A DNA stretch of 64,000 nucleotides from Antribacter soli (GCF_021568775.1 NZ_JAKGSG010000025.1:280751-344750); one strand, 5' to 3'. Shown: positions 34,490-44,200, numbered from the stretch's first letter. Numbers and translations are program-made. The notes: generated from the sequence alone by a model not told the origin.

Positions 34490-34936
34490 ATGCCCTCACC
34501 TGTCCGCCCCGGTCTTGCGGTCACCCCCGCGCTGACCATCCCCCAGGCCGAGCTCAAGGAGCGGTTCTCCCGCTCCTCCGGCCCGGGAGGCCAGGGCGTG
34601 AACACGACAGACTCGCGCGTCGAGCTGTCCTGGGACGTCGGCCGGTCGACGGTCCTGAGCGACGTGCAACGTCACCGCGTCATGGAGCGGCTCGTGGACC
34701 GCCTCGTCGACGGCGCCCTCACCGTCGTCGCCTCGGAACACCGGGAGCAGCGGCGCAACCGCGACGCCGCCGCTCGGCGCCTGGCAGTCCTCGTGGCCGA
34801 CGCCCTGGCCCCTCCCCCTCGGAGCCGTCGCGCCACCCGCGCCACTCGCGGTTCGCACGAGCGGCGCTTGAACGCCAAGAAGCAACGGTCCGCGACCAAG
34901 CGGCTGCGCTCGTCGAGGCAGCGGCGCGAGGACTGA
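34490..34936 (+). CDS. arfB: Peptidyl-tRNA hydrolase ArfB (ribosome rescue)
   Basis: A 148-residue class-I release-factor-like protein without codon-recognition domains. The catalytic GGQ is at residues 33-35 within SSGPGGQGVNTTDSRVEL, the pattern of ArfB/YaeJ. The basic C-terminal tail (from about residue 113, rich in Arg and Lys) is the part that enters the empty mRNA channel of stalled ribosomes. It releases peptides from non-stop complexes. The gene is monocistronic and sits between the YunG-like gene and the ArsR pair. Confidence 0.92.
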   Translation: MPSPVRPGLAVTPALTIPQAELKERFSRSSGPGGQGVNTTDSRVELSWDVGRSTVLSDVQRHRVMERLVDRLVDGALTVVASEHREQRRNRDAAARRLAVLVADALAPPPRSRRATRATRGSHERRLNAKKQRSATKRLRSSRQRRED

Positions 34937-34973
34937 CCGAGCCCGCTCCCTCGTGCCAAGCGCAAGCTCGCCG

Positions 34974-34993
34974 TTGACAAGATTTCTTGTCAA
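34974..34993 (+). promoter_or_regulatory. Palindromic operator over the ArsR -35 region
   Basis: TTGACAAGA and TCTTGTCAA form perfect 9-bp arms around two central bases. The left arm contains a consensus -35 (TTGACA), and the centre lies about 25 bp before the ArsR-type gene's ATG. A dimeric winged-helix repressor bound here would cover the promoter, so autoregulation is likely. Confidence 0.65.
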
Positions 34994-35008
34994 TGGCACG
35001 GTGGAGTC

Positions 35009-35587
35009 ATGCAGGACGTCGAGGTCATCGAGAGCGCCGAGGCAGCCGCCGCCGCGTTGGATCCGGTCCGGGCCCGGCTGCTCGGCGAGCTGGCCGTCCC
35101 GGCCTCCGCCGCCGGGCTCGCCGCCCGGGTCGGCATCGCGCGCCAGAAGGTCAACTACCACCTCAAGGCGCTCGAGGCGCACGGCCTGGTGGAGCTGTCC
35201 GAGGAGCGCCGGCACGGGGGCATCACCGAGCGGGTGCTGCAGGCGTCGGCGGCGTCGTACGTCGTGTCGCCAGGGGCCGTCAGCGCGTCCGCGGCCGACC
35301 CGGACGCCAACGCCGACCACCTGTCGGCGGGCTACCTCGTCGCGCTGGCCGGCCGGCTGGTGCGCGAGGTCGGCGCCCTGGCGCGCCGGGCCGGCGCGTC
35401 CGGCAAGCGCCTGCCGACGCTGACCATCGACACGCAGATCGGCTTCCGGTCGGCAGCCGACCGGGCTGCCTTCGCGGACGACCTGACCGCCGCGGTGCTC
35501 GACCTGGCCGCTCGCTACCACCACGACGACGGGCGCCCGCACCGGCTCGTCGTCGCCGCCCACCCCCTTCCTGAGGAGAGGTCATGA
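35009..35587 (+). CDS. ArsR-family winged-helix regulator
   Basis: A 192-residue protein with an N-terminal winged helix-turn-helix (residues 18-80: LDPVRARLLGELAVPASAAGLAARVGIARQKVNYHLKALE in outline). The C-terminal helical region is typical of regulators paired with SRPBCC proteins. No cysteine-rich metal site is present. It overlaps the following SRPBCC gene by four bases. A perfect palindrome just upstream is its probable operator. Such pairs commonly respond to organic ligands bound by the SRPBCC partner, which is inference here. Confidence 0.87.
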   Translation: MQDVEVIESAEAAAAALDPVRARLLGELAVPASAAGLAARVGIARQKVNYHLKALEAHGLVELSEERRHGGITERVLQASAASYVVSPGAVSASAADPDANADHLSAGYLVALAGRLVREVGALARRAGASGKRLPTLTIDTQIGFRSAADRAAFADDLTAAVLDLAARYHHDDGRPHRLVVAAHPLPEERS

Positions 35588-36375
35588 GCACGACACCGAA
35601 CGTCCCGTACCGCCTGGAGTTCAGCGTCGAGGTCCCCGGTACCCCGGAGCAGGTCTGGCAGGCCATCGCCACCGCCAAGGGCATGAGTGCCTGGTTCGCG
35701 CCGACCGAGATGGAGGAGCGCGAGGGCGGCTCCCTGCACTTCACCATGGGCCCCGAGATGGGCTCGGACGGCCACGTCACCGGCTGGGACCCGCCGCGCC
35801 GCCTCGTCTACGAGGAGGACTGGGCCGCCCTCATGGGCAAGGACCCGGATGCGCTCAGCCCGCTGACGTCGGAGTTCCTCGTCGAGGCGCAGTCCGGTGG
35901 CACCTGCGTCGTGCACGTGACCACCAGCGGCTTCGGGACCGGCGCCGCCTGGGAGTCGGAGTTCTGGGACGACCTGGGCCCCGGCTGGATGCCGTTCTTC
36001 GACAACCTGCGCCTCTACCTGGCGCACTTCCCGGGCCAGGAGGCCACGCAGCTGGAGGTCAGCGCCTCCCACCCCGGCGACGCGGAGACGCTCTGGTCGG
36101 CCCTGCACGACGCACTCGGGCTGGGCGACGAGGGCACGGCGGCCGAGGTGCGCGGCGCCACCGGCACGGTCGAGCGGGTCGGCGAACGGCAGACGCTGGT
36201 CCGGCTCACCGCTCCGGTGCCGGGGATGCTCAACGTCTTCGCGTGGGACGAGGGCGACGGCAAGGCGACGGCGGGCGTACGGGCGTACCTGTTCTCCGCC
36301 GACGCCGCGGACTACGTGCAGCGCGAGGCGCCGGCCTGGCAGGCCTGGCTGCAGGAACTCTCCATCCCGGCCTGA
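35584..36375 (+). CDS. SRPBCC/AHSA1-family protein, two tandem domains
   Basis: A 263-residue protein. The first AHSA1 domain (10-150) has VPGTPEQVWQAIATAKGMSAWFAP and a GWDPPRRLVYEE strand. A second, more diverged half (155-263) repeats the helix-grip pattern. The family binds hydrophobic ligands or acts as Hsp90 co-activator. Its ATG overlaps the ArsR-type regulator's stop, so both are made together. It converges on the cytochrome b gene with only 13 bp between stop codons. Confidence 0.85.
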   Translation: MSTTPNVPYRLEFSVEVPGTPEQVWQAIATAKGMSAWFAPTEMEEREGGSLHFTMGPEMGSDGHVTGWDPPRRLVYEEDWAALMGKDPDALSPLTSEFLVEAQSGGTCVVHVTTSGFGTGAAWESEFWDDLGPGWMPFFDNLRLYLAHFPGQEATQLEVSASHPGDAETLWSALHDALGLGDEGTAAEVRGATGTVERVGERQTLVRLTAPVPGMLNVFAWDEGDGKATAGVRAYLFSADAADYVQREAPAWQAWLQELSIPA

Positions 36376-36388
36376 TCTGCAGCGCTGC

Positions 36389-38020
36389 CTACCCGTCGCG
36401 GCCCCCCTGCGCACGCAGGAGGACTCCGCGAGCGGTGCCCTCCTGGGGATCGGCAGCCGGTCGGACGTGCCCTTCGGCGAAGGCACGCGACAGGGTGCCG
36501 CGCAGGAGCTCCGCACGGGTCAGGTCGCCGTCGTCGTTCGGGCGTGCGTCCAGAGCCTGCACGGGTCGCACCGCAAGGACCGCGACCTCCGCCGGGTCGG
36601 CGGGACTGTGCACCTCGACATATCCGCCGTCGGCGAGGCGCACGATCCGGCCGGTCTCGTGACCGTGCAGGGCGACCTCTCGGTCGCGGCGCTGCAGGCC
36701 GATGCAGATCCGTCGGGTGATCTCGAAGGCGAGCGGCGGGCCGACGACCAGGGCGACCTGCAGGAACCCGATGACCGACCCGAAGGTGACCCGGAACGCG
36801 GTGTCGATGACGTCGGCGCCCGCCGCGCCCCACAGCACCCCGTAGAAGACGATGCCGGCGACACCGATCCCGGTGCGGACGGGGACGTTCCGCGGGCGGT
36901 CCAGGAGCCGGGACGGACCGGCATCCTGGGTGACCCATGACTCGAGGAACGGGTAGGCGATGACGGCGAGGAAGTAGCCGCCGACCACGGCGAGCGGGAC
37001 CAGGATGGCGAACGTCCACGTGTAGCCGAACCATTCGGCCTCCCAGCCAGGAGGAACGAGCCGCAGGGCCCCGTCGAGGAAGCCCATGTACCAGTCCGGC
37101 TGGCTCCCCGCAGAGACCTCGCCCACGGAGGCCGGTCCGTAGGACCAGACGGGGCTGATGGTCGACGTCGCTCCGAGCAGCACGAGCAGCCCGGCGGTGA
37201 TCATGACCAGTCCGGCGGCGCGGACAGCGACGTCGGGCCACAGCCGCAGGCCGAGGGTGGGCCGCACGGGACGGGGTAGCTCGGCCGGCGGGAAGGCCAC
37301 GGCCAGGGCGGCACGCACCGCGAGGAGCAGTGCGAGGAGCGTGGGGACGATCTGAACGTGCACCGGGTAGAGGTGCTCGATGATCTCGCCGGGGAAAGGT
37401 CCCCCGAAGAGCCAGCTCGCGAGGGGTCCACCGATGACGGGGATGGCCCAGGTCACACCCTCGACGATCCGCAGCCCGGTCCCCGAGAGCATGTCGTCGG
37501 GCAGCGCGTACCCGCTCCAGCCACCAACGAGGACGACGACGAACAGTGCGACGAGGACGACCCAGCTGAGCCGGCGTGGCCCTCGGAAGGCGCCGGTGAA
37601 GAACATGACGAGAATCTGCATGACGATCGCGGCCGGCATCACCAGGGCCGCCCAGTGGTGCGTCTGGCGCAGCAGCAAGCCGCCCGGCTGCTCGAACGAG
37701 ATCTCCATCATCGACCGGAACGCGGCCGTGACCTGAGTTCCTTCGAGCGGCGCGTACGGCCCCCGGTAGGTGACGGGGTCGCTGGAGGGTGTGTAGGAGA
37801 ACGAGAGCAGCACCCCGGTCACGGCCAGGACGAGCAGGCACGCGAAGGCGATGACGCCGAACAGGCTGGTCCAGTGCAGGTGGACGCGGCGTCGACCCAG
37901 GCCGAGGAAGGCCGCCGCGCAGGTGCGCCAGACCACGCTCCGGCCAAGGGCCCGGGCGATCCGACGTCGTCCGACGTCGTCCGCTCCATGACCGCCTCCC
38001 ACGATGAGGGTCCTGCTCAT
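36389..38020 (-). CDS. Orphan QcrB-like cytochrome b lacking heme bH ligands
   Basis: A 543-residue cytochrome b of actinobacterial QcrB type with eight or nine helices. Helix B has QTHHWAALVM (H121) and helix D PVHVQIVP (H221), the usual heme bL ligands. The partner positions for heme bH, fourteen and fifteen residues further, are Q135 and R236 instead of histidines. The Qo-site motif PDWY (308-311) in PDWYMGFLDGALR is intact. No qcrA or qcrC lies nearby. It is thus a paralogue of respiratory QcrB predicted to hold a single b heme. The ATG at 38020 follows CGGAGAC. Redox role unknown. Confidence 0.88.
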   Translation of the reverse strand: MSRTLIVGGGHGADDVGRRRIARALGRSVVWRTCAAAFLGLGRRRVHLHWTSLFGVIAFACLLVLAVTGVLLSFSYTPSSDPVTYRGPYAPLEGTQVTAAFRSMMEISFEQPGGLLLRQTHHWAALVMPAAIVMQILVMFFTGAFRGPRRLSWVVLVALFVVVLVGGWSGYALPDDMLSGTGLRIVEGVTWAIPVIGGPLASWLFGGPFPGEIIEHLYPVHVQIVPTLLALLLAVRAALAVAFPPAELPRPVRPTLGLRLWPDVAVRAAGLVMITAGLLVLLGATSTISPVWSYGPASVGEVSAGSQPDWYMGFLDGALRLVPPGWEAEWFGYTWTFAILVPLAVVGGYFLAVIAYPFLESWVTQDAGPSRLLDRPRNVPVRTGIGVAGIVFYGVLWGAAGADVIDTAFRVTFGSVIGFLQVALVVGPPLAFEITRRICIGLQRRDREVALHGHETGRIVRLADGGYVEVHSPADPAEVAVLAVRPVQALDARPNDDGDLTRAELLRGTLSRAFAEGHVRPAADPQEGTARGVLLRAQGGRDG

Positions 38021-38279
38021 GGTGTCTCCGTCCGTCTCGCGAACTGGTGTCACCACTAAGACCCCGGCAGTCGGTCAGGCGTGACACCCGACGCCCGCGT
38101 CGTCGATCACACATCCGTCCCGAGCGGCAGCTCACGTCGCCCGACGCTGTGGTTAGGTCCGTCAGGGCGGGAATCGTGAGGCGAGCCAGATCGTCAGCGT
38201 GACGGCACGGCGGGCCTACGGCGTCGTGGTCGCCGGGGGTGTCATCCGCCCTGGGCCACCGACAAGCCGGCGCGCTGAG

Positions 38280-38303
38280 GCGGCACGGCCGAAGCCGTGC
38301 CGC
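38280..38303 (-). terminator. Terminator hairpin
   Basis: A perfect 10-bp stem (GCGGCACGGC / GCCGTGCCGC) with a CGAA loop starts 15 bp after the stop codon of the Thr/Pro-rich protein gene. The rest of the 300-bp gap up to the cytochrome b start holds no gene that I can support. Confidence 0.6.
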
Positions 38304-38317
38304 GATCCGTGGGGTCG

Positions 38318-39643
38318 TCAGCTGCAATATCCGTTCTCACACTCGGCACCGGGGATACCACCGGTGTACTGGGGGTGGTAGGTGATGTCGTCGCGGACCG
38401 GCGTGCGGTCCCAGTCGAGCTTCGCCGTCGCGTTCGCCGGGTCGATCAGGACGGCCGGGGCCATGTAGTCCGGGTCGACGAGGATGAGCACGGCCGGGTC
38501 CTTGACGGGATCCCCGTCCCAGTCGACGGCCGGGACCGTGCCCGGTTCGACCGTGCGCACGTTCTGTCCCTCGACCATCAGGACACGAGCGAAGTCCTCT
38601 GCCGTGATCGGGACGGTGGTCTCCTCGCCGGTAGTACGGGTCTCCTCTTCGTCCTCGTCGCCCTCCGGTTCCGTACCGGCAGATGCGCTCGGCTGTGGCT
38701 GCGCCGTCGAGCCACCGCTCGGCTGCGGCGCAGGCGTCGAACCACCGCTCGGCTGCGGCGCAGGGGTCGAGCCGGACGTCGGCTGAGGGTTCGGGTTGGT
38801 CGTCGTCGAGCTGGTCGTGGTCGTCGTCGTGGTCGTCGTCGTGGTCGTCGAGCCGTCCGGGTTGGTGGTTGTCGTAGTGGTGGTCTGGTTCCGCTTCTCG
38901 ACGACGAGCGTCGTGTTCCCCACGGCGTCCTGATAGGTCGTCGTGACGGTCGTCGCGCCTGTCTTCAGGTCGGTCTGCGTGCGGGTCGTCTTCGTGCCCG
39001 TCACCCCGCCCCACGGGTCGGTCGACTTCTCCACGGTGATGCCCGTACCGGCGCTGATCCAGCTCTTGGCGATGCCCGCCACCTTCGCCTCGAACGTCGG
39101 CCCGCCCGAGGAGGACGACGGGCCGAACCCCAGGGTCAGCCCCTGCTCGGTCGACAGGCCGAAGTCGCTGAGCCGGCCGACGTCGATTCCTACCTTCTCG
39201 AGCCGGTCGACACGGCTCGGGATCGGGAACGCGAGATCCTCGGTAAGCTTCTCCAGCCCGCCGGCCAGCTTGATGTTGATCTCCACAACCTCGTCAGGCA
39301 GCAGGATCCAGGCACCGAGGCCGTACTCGGCGGACGGCAGCGCGCGACCCAGCGTGAGGTCGGCCAGCTGCGGCAGGCCCGGGTGGCTGGCGGCGTCGAA
39401 CGGGTCCGTGCCGGCGGCGCGCTCGTCGGCATCGGCGTACCCGTCGTCGTCCGAGTCGACGACCCGCCACGCCACATAGCACGCGCTCGGGTCACACGCC
39501 AGCAAGCTCTTGAGCCGCGCCTCCTCGTCGCCAGCGACGACGGGGCTCACCGGCCCGGCGAGCACACCGACCAGAGCGAGAGACCCGGCCGCCGCCAGCG
39601 CCCTGGTCACGAACCTGCGACTGCGACCTCCATGAGTGTCCAT
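38318..39643 (-). CDS. Secreted protein with calcium-binding repeat and Thr/Pro-rich region
   Basis: A 441-residue exported protein. A twin-arginine-like or Sec signal (RSRRFVTRALAAAGSLALVGVLAG) ends near residue 38. Residues 63-87 hold one thrombospondin type-3-like calcium motif (DSDDDGYADADERAAGTDP). The middle is beta-rich. Residues 255-330 are a threonine run interrupted by NPDGS, then three PAPQPSGGST-like repeats, then an acidic stretch. The C-terminal 90 residues look folded and end in a short Cys pair (ECENGYCS). There is no LPXTG anchor or transmembrane helix. Function unknown; adhesion or matrix roles are possible. Confidence 0.75.
   Translation of the reverse strand: MDTHGGRSRRFVTRALAAAGSLALVGVLAGPVSPVVAGDEEARLKSLLACDPSACYVAWRVVDSDDDGYADADERAAGTDPFDAASHPGLPQLADLTLGRALPSAEYGLGAWILLPDEVVEINIKLAGGLEKLTEDLAFPIPSRVDRLEKVGIDVGRLSDFGLSTEQGLTLGFGPSSSSGGPTFEAKVAGIAKSWISAGTGITVEKSTDPWGGVTGTKTTRTQTDLKTGATTVTTTYQDAVGNTTLVVEKRNQTTTTTTTNPDGSTTTTTTTTTTTTSSTTTNPNPQPTSGSTPAPQPSGGSTPAPQPSGGSTAQPQPSASAGTEPEGDEDEEETRTTGEETTVPITAEDFARVLMVEGQNVRTVEPGTVPAVDWDGDPVKDPAVLILVDPDYMAPAVLIDPANATAKLDWDRTPVRDDITYHPQYTGGIPGAECENGYCS
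38700..38880. repeat. Low-complexity repeats inside the Thr/Pro-rich gene
   Basis: Two repeat classes lie side by side. One is a roughly 27-30 bp unit coding PAPQPSGGST, present almost three times. The other is a GTC/GTG microsatellite coding a threonine run. Both are prone to slippage, so length variation between strains is expected. Confidence 0.75.
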
Positions 39644-39703
39644 GCCCGTAGCGAGGCTGCTAACGCCCGGTTCGGACACTCACGAGCCGTGCGCCGGTCA
39701 AGG

Positions 39704-40051
39704 TCACCCGTGCGGGCGGAGGCGTTTCTGAAGGGCCGCGACCACCATGTCGTAGGAGATGTCGACCAGCTCGCGCAGCTCCTCGGGCGGCACGACGCCA
39801 TCGTCGGACCGGACGGTGATCCACCCGTGCCGGCCGATGTAGGCCATGGTGGAGACGTGGTCCGGATAGCGCTGGTACCACTCCTGGGCCTCGTCGGTGC
39901 TGCTCGCGACCTTGACGCCGAGCGTCGCCTCACCGACGAACGCGAAGATCTTGCCTCCCACCTTCATCACGCCCCCGCCCTCGTCCCACGGGTCGGTCTC
40001 CTCGGCGCCGAGCTTGGCGAGGCAGTACGTCAGCAGGTCTGCCTGTCCCAT
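39704..40051 (-). CDS. MmcQ/YjbR-family protein
   Basis: The 115-residue product fits the MmcQ/YjbR (CyaY-like fold) family: LLTYCLAKLGAEETDPWDEGGGVMKVGGKIFAFV in outline, then VKVASSTDEAQEWYQRYP and YIGRHGWITVR, and a closing helix ELVDISYDMVVAALQKR. Members are described as DNA-binding-like but have no firm role. I chose the ATG at 40051; nine codons of open frame lie upstream. It is divergent from the CPBP protease gene, with 234 bp between them. Confidence 0.85.
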   Translation of the reverse strand: MGQADLLTYCLAKLGAEETDPWDEGGGVMKVGGKIFAFVGEATLGVKVASSTDEAQEWYQRYPDHVSTMAYIGRHGWITVRSDDGVVPPEELRELVDISYDMVVAALQKRLRPHG

Positions 40052-40213
40052 GCCCGTGACAGTAGCGCCCGGCCGCACACGGCGCAGACGCGGTAGCGGC
40101 GCAGAAGGCAGCCGTCGGCCGGGCTGTCGCGGTGCTCAACCGACACAGGTACGCGTAGAGGAAGGCTTGCTGTGCTACGTCGCGGTGCCGAGGTGTCGTT
40201 CGAGCCGGGGAGC

Positions 40214-40262
40214 TGTCAGTCCGGCTTTGCGCCGTGTCAGTGCCGTGTCAGGGCCGTGTTTG
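40214..40262 (+). promoter_or_regulatory. Direct repeats with 11-bp period (SARP-type site?)
   Basis: TGTCAG occurs at 40214, 40235 and 40246 and as TGTTTG at 40257, that is with spacings of 21, 11 and 11 bp. Three of the units share GCCGTGT. Heptameric direct repeats at 11- or 22-bp steps upstream of a -10 are the classical binding sites of SARP regulators, and a SARP gene lies just downstream of the CPBP gene. Confidence 0.5.
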
Positions 40263-40285
40263 CGGACCGGGCCAACATCTTCGGC

Positions 40286-41092
40286 ATGGAGAACACACAC
40301 AGGCTCAGGGCCACAGAAGACACTCGAACCAACCGAATAGTCGAGCGGCTGCTCGCCGACCGGCACTCCGTGGCGCTGTCGATCGCGCTGCACCTCGTGC
40401 CCGGCGCCCTGATCGTCGCGGTCTACGCGCTGATCGGTGCACCGTTCACCCGAGCGATCGGCTACCCGATCTTCCTCGCCTGGGCGATTGCTCTGGCCGT
40501 GGTCCTCTTCCCGCTCCAGTTCGGCCTCCTGTGGCTGGGCCGCAGGCGCAACGGCCACTACTCACTGCGCGGCGTGCTGCGCTACCTGGACAAGCCGTTC
40601 TCGCGCGGGAAGGTCACCGCCATCGGCATCGGCCTCTTGGTGTACATGACCGTGGTGTCGCTCGCGCTCATCCCACTGGACAACCTCGTCTTCGACACGT
40701 TCTTCACCTGGATCCCCTACGAAGGCGCCGGCGGCTCTGCAACCACCTACCTCGACAACTACTCCCAGAAGTTCCTTGTGATCACCCTGCTGATCTGCCT
40801 GCCGTTCACCGGCTTCACCCTGCCGCTGATCGAGGAGTACTACTTCCGTGGGTTCCTGCTACCCCGCCTGCCCCAGCTGGGTCGGTGGGCACCGCTGTTC
40901 AACACGGTCCTGTTCTCCGTGTACCACTTCTGGGCGCCCTGGACGATCCTGTCGAAGATCGTCTTCCTGTTCCCGGGGGTCTGGTTCGTCTGGAGCAGGC
41001 ACGACATCCGGGCATCGATCTGGATGCACCCCGGATCGGCACTCCTTGCGACCACCGTCGGCGTCATTGCCATCGCGCTGGGCGTCGTGTAG
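40286..41092 (+). CDS. CPBP-family intramembrane metalloprotease
   Basis: A 268-residue membrane protein with about seven helices. The ABI/CPBP motifs are EEYYFRG (E183, E184, R188), FSVYHFW (H214) and a late WMHPGS element in place of the usual third motif. Bacterial members process or protect against peptides and may be linked to bacteriocin self-immunity. The start is the ATG at 40286; it has no ribosome-binding site. A block of direct repeats lies 25-70 bp upstream. The gene converges on the SARP regulator gene. Confidence 0.87.
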   Translation: MENTHRLRATEDTRTNRIVERLLADRHSVALSIALHLVPGALIVAVYALIGAPFTRAIGYPIFLAWAIALAVVLFPLQFGLLWLGRRRNGHYSLRGVLRYLDKPFSRGKVTAIGIGLLVYMTVVSLALIPLDNLVFDTFFTWIPYEGAGGSATTYLDNYSQKFLVITLLICLPFTGFTLPLIEEYYFRGFLLPRLPQLGRWAPLFNTVLFSVYHFWAPWTILSKIVFLFPGVWFVWSRHDIRASIWMHPGSALLATTVGVIAIALGVV

Positions 41093-41234
41093 CAACACGC
41101 CAACGAAGATGGGGGCGCCGTCCATGGTCAACGACAAGGCTGCTCGCCGGCGCACCGGACACGGCACCGCTATCACCGCGTCGCCTGGTGCGTCGGGATC
41201 GCTCTCGCCGGCTACCTGTGGGCGTCGTCCATGT

Positions 41235-44200
41235 TCACGAAGCGAGCGTGACCGCGACCAGCTGATCCCAGCTCGTCTCGGTCCCCTCCCGAGCTGCCTC
41301 GGCGAACCCCGCGTCGCCGAGGCGGCTCCGCACTGCCTCCTCGATCCGGGCCACGTCCAGGTCGGAACGATCGGCCAGTCCGCGCATGCGGGTGCTCGCC
41401 GCGAGCAGCCGTGCGGCCTGGTCGTACTGGTCGCACCGCAGCGCCAGGTCCGCGACCCCGACGAGTGTCTGCGCGATCATGGGCGCGTGCCCCGCCTCGG
41501 CCGCCGCCCGGCAGGCCGCGGCGTGGTGTTCGCGAGCCTCGTCGAGATCGACGGCGAGACAGCCGAGCAGGTGGTGCGTCAGCGAGTCGAGGTTCGCCGC
41601 CCTGTCGCCCAGCATGGTCGTCGCGAGATCGAGCTGGCGGCGAGCTTCCTCGGCGTCGCCGCCCCAGCGAGCGAGCTCCGCCTTCGACAGGGCAACCTCC
41701 GCCAGCGCCTCCGGCCACGTGACCCGCTCCGCGAGCCGCTCCGCCTCGGCCAGCGCGGCCGCGCTCGCGTCCTGGTCGCCCAGCAGCCAGTACAGCCGCG
41801 CCTGTCCCGACCGCATCCGGATCACGTCCTCGACTGCACCGACCTCGGCCACGACAGCGATTGCCTGTTCGTAGTACTCGCACGCGGCGGCGAACTCGCC
41901 ACGCGTGGCGATACGGTCCGCCAGCTCGGTCAGGGCGAAGGAGATCCCGAACCTCTCGCCGAGCGCCCGGAACTCGGCGAGCGCCTGCTCGAAGCATTCG
42001 TCCGCATCCCGCCCGGCGTGGCCGAGCATGACCCGCATCTTGCCGAGCTGCAGCCGCGCCAGTGCGCGTGCCCACGGGTCGTCGTTGTCCAGCACCGGTT
42101 CCCACGCGCTCAAGGGGTCCGACCCCTGCAGCATGTGTTCCAGCGGGACGACCAGCCCCAGCAGCGGGCTGTGGGACCGGCTGCGCCGGCTGAGCTCGTA
42201 GGCCTTGTGGATCCACTCCGCCACCTGGCGCTCGTCAGCGGCCCGCCCGGAGCTGGCGAACATCACGACGAGCGAGTACACGGCGGCCCGGATCTCGTCG
42301 TCCACCTCGCCGGGGATCTCAGCGGCCGCGGTGATCAGCTCGATGCCCTCGGCTCGGTAACCGCTGAGCCACCAGTACCAGCCGGCGGCCGCCGCGAGCC
42401 GCATGGCCGCCTGCGCTTCGCCGGTCGCGAGCGCACCGCGCATCGCGGAGCTGAGGTTGTCGCGCTCGGCATCGAGCGTGGCGAGCCTTTGCAGCTGCCC
42501 GGCGCGGCGAAGCTGCGGCTCCGCGGTCTCGGCGAGCTCGGTGAACCAGGCGAGGTGCGCGCGGCGCGCGAGGTCCAGCTCCCCCGCCTCCGCGAGGCGT
42601 TGCGCGGCGTACTCCTTGATCGTGCCGAGCATCCGGTAGCGCGGGGAACCGCCGGGCTCGGCGACCAGCAGCGACTTTTCGGTCAGCGCCGTGAGCAGGT
42701 CGAGCACCTGCTCCTGCTCGACGGCGTCGCCGGCGCAGACCCGTTCGGCCGCCTCCGCGCTCGCTCCGCCTGCGAACACCGACAGCCTGCGCAGCGTCGT
42801 CCGTTCGGCGTCGGTCAGCAGCTCCCAGCTCCAGTCGACCATCGCGCGCAGCGTGCGGTGCCGTGGCAGCGCGGTGCGGCTGCCTCCGGTCAGCAGACGA
42901 AACCTGTCGTCGAGCCGGTTGGCGAGCTGATCGATGGACATGGTGCGCAGCCTGGTCGCGGCCAGCTCGATCGCCAGCGGCATCCCGTCCAGCGCCCGGC
43001 AGATCCGCCCCATCGTCGCCAACGTGGAGGCGTCGTCCGCGAGGTCCTTGCGCACCGCGCTCGCTCGCTCTCGTAGCAGACGAACGGCCGGCGCGGACGC
43101 GATCTCGCTGAGGCTGGCATCCGCATCCGGCAGGACCAGCGGCAAAACCGGCCACAGCGCCTCACCGGTGATGCCGAGCGGTTCCCTGCTCGTCGCCAGG
43201 ATCCGCAGCCGCCGGCACTCCCCGAGGAGGCGATGGGCGAACACCGCCGCCGACTCGATCACGTGCTCGCAGTTGTCCAGGATCAGGAGCATCTCCCGCT
43301 CGCGGACTGCGGCGATGAGCCGGTCCGTCGGCTCCATGTCCGGCGCCTCACCGAGCAGTGCGTCCCGCAGGCCGAGCCCGGCGAGCGTGGCCTGCGCCAC
43401 GTCACCGTCGGCGCCGATGGCCGCGAGCTCGACCAGCCGGGCCCCGTCCGGCAGGTCACCGAGCAGCGTGCGCGCGGTCTCCGTGGCCAGCCTGGTCTTT
43501 CCCGCGCCGCCCGGCCCGATCAGGGTGGTCAGCCGATGCTCCCCGACGAGGTCGCGGACCGCGGCGACGTCGGCGTCCTTGCCGACGTAGCTGGTCAGCT
43601 CGGCACGCAGGTTGGTCTTGCGGTTCTCATCCCGCCGCCCCACCTCGCCCCGCAGCAGCGCGACGTGCAGTGCGGACAGCTCCGGTGAGGGGTCGACGCC
43701 CAACGCGTCGGCCAGGGCCTCTCTCGTGCGCTGGTACAGGAGCAGCGCCTCGGTGTCGCGACCGGCTGCAGCAAGGGAACGCATCAGTGCGCCGACAAGC
43801 CGTTCCCGCATCGGATGCGCGGCCACCAGGTCGGTCAGTTGCGGGACCAGCTCCGCACCGTGGCCGAGGCTGATCTCCGCGTCGAACCGGTCCTCCATGA
43901 CGGTCAGGCGCAGCCCTTCGAGCCGGTTGGCCGCCGCGTCCAGCGCCGTGCTGCCCTCAAGACCGACGTCCTGCATGGCCGCACCGCGCCACAATGCGAG
44001 GGCCTCGCGCAGCAGCACCACTCGCTGTGGGCCTTCGTCGGCGCGGGCCTGCGCGATCAGGCGTTCGAACCGCACGGCGTCGACAGCGTCGGGTTCCACC
44101 AGCAACTTGTAGCCGCTCGTCTGCCCCTCGACCGACCCGTCCGGCAGCGCCTTCCGCAGCCGGGAGACCAAGCGCTGCAGGGCATTCGTCGCATCGGAAG

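Noticed and set aside
35280-36516. Antisense open frames over the ArsR and SRPBCC genes
   Set aside because: Both sense genes have family motifs and overlap in the usual ATGA way; the antisense frames do not.
38337-39014. Asp/His-rich frame (HDDDHDDDH) on the minus strand, offset from the Thr/Pro-rich gene
   Set aside because: It is the alternate frame of the threonine microsatellite and lacks a start signal; no metal-binding protein should be inferred.
41093-41251. Read-through extension of the CPBP protease ending in a membrane-like helix (GIALAGYLWASS)
   Set aside because: It is open after the TAG stop but has low-quality sequence in between and no start of its own; more likely chance.
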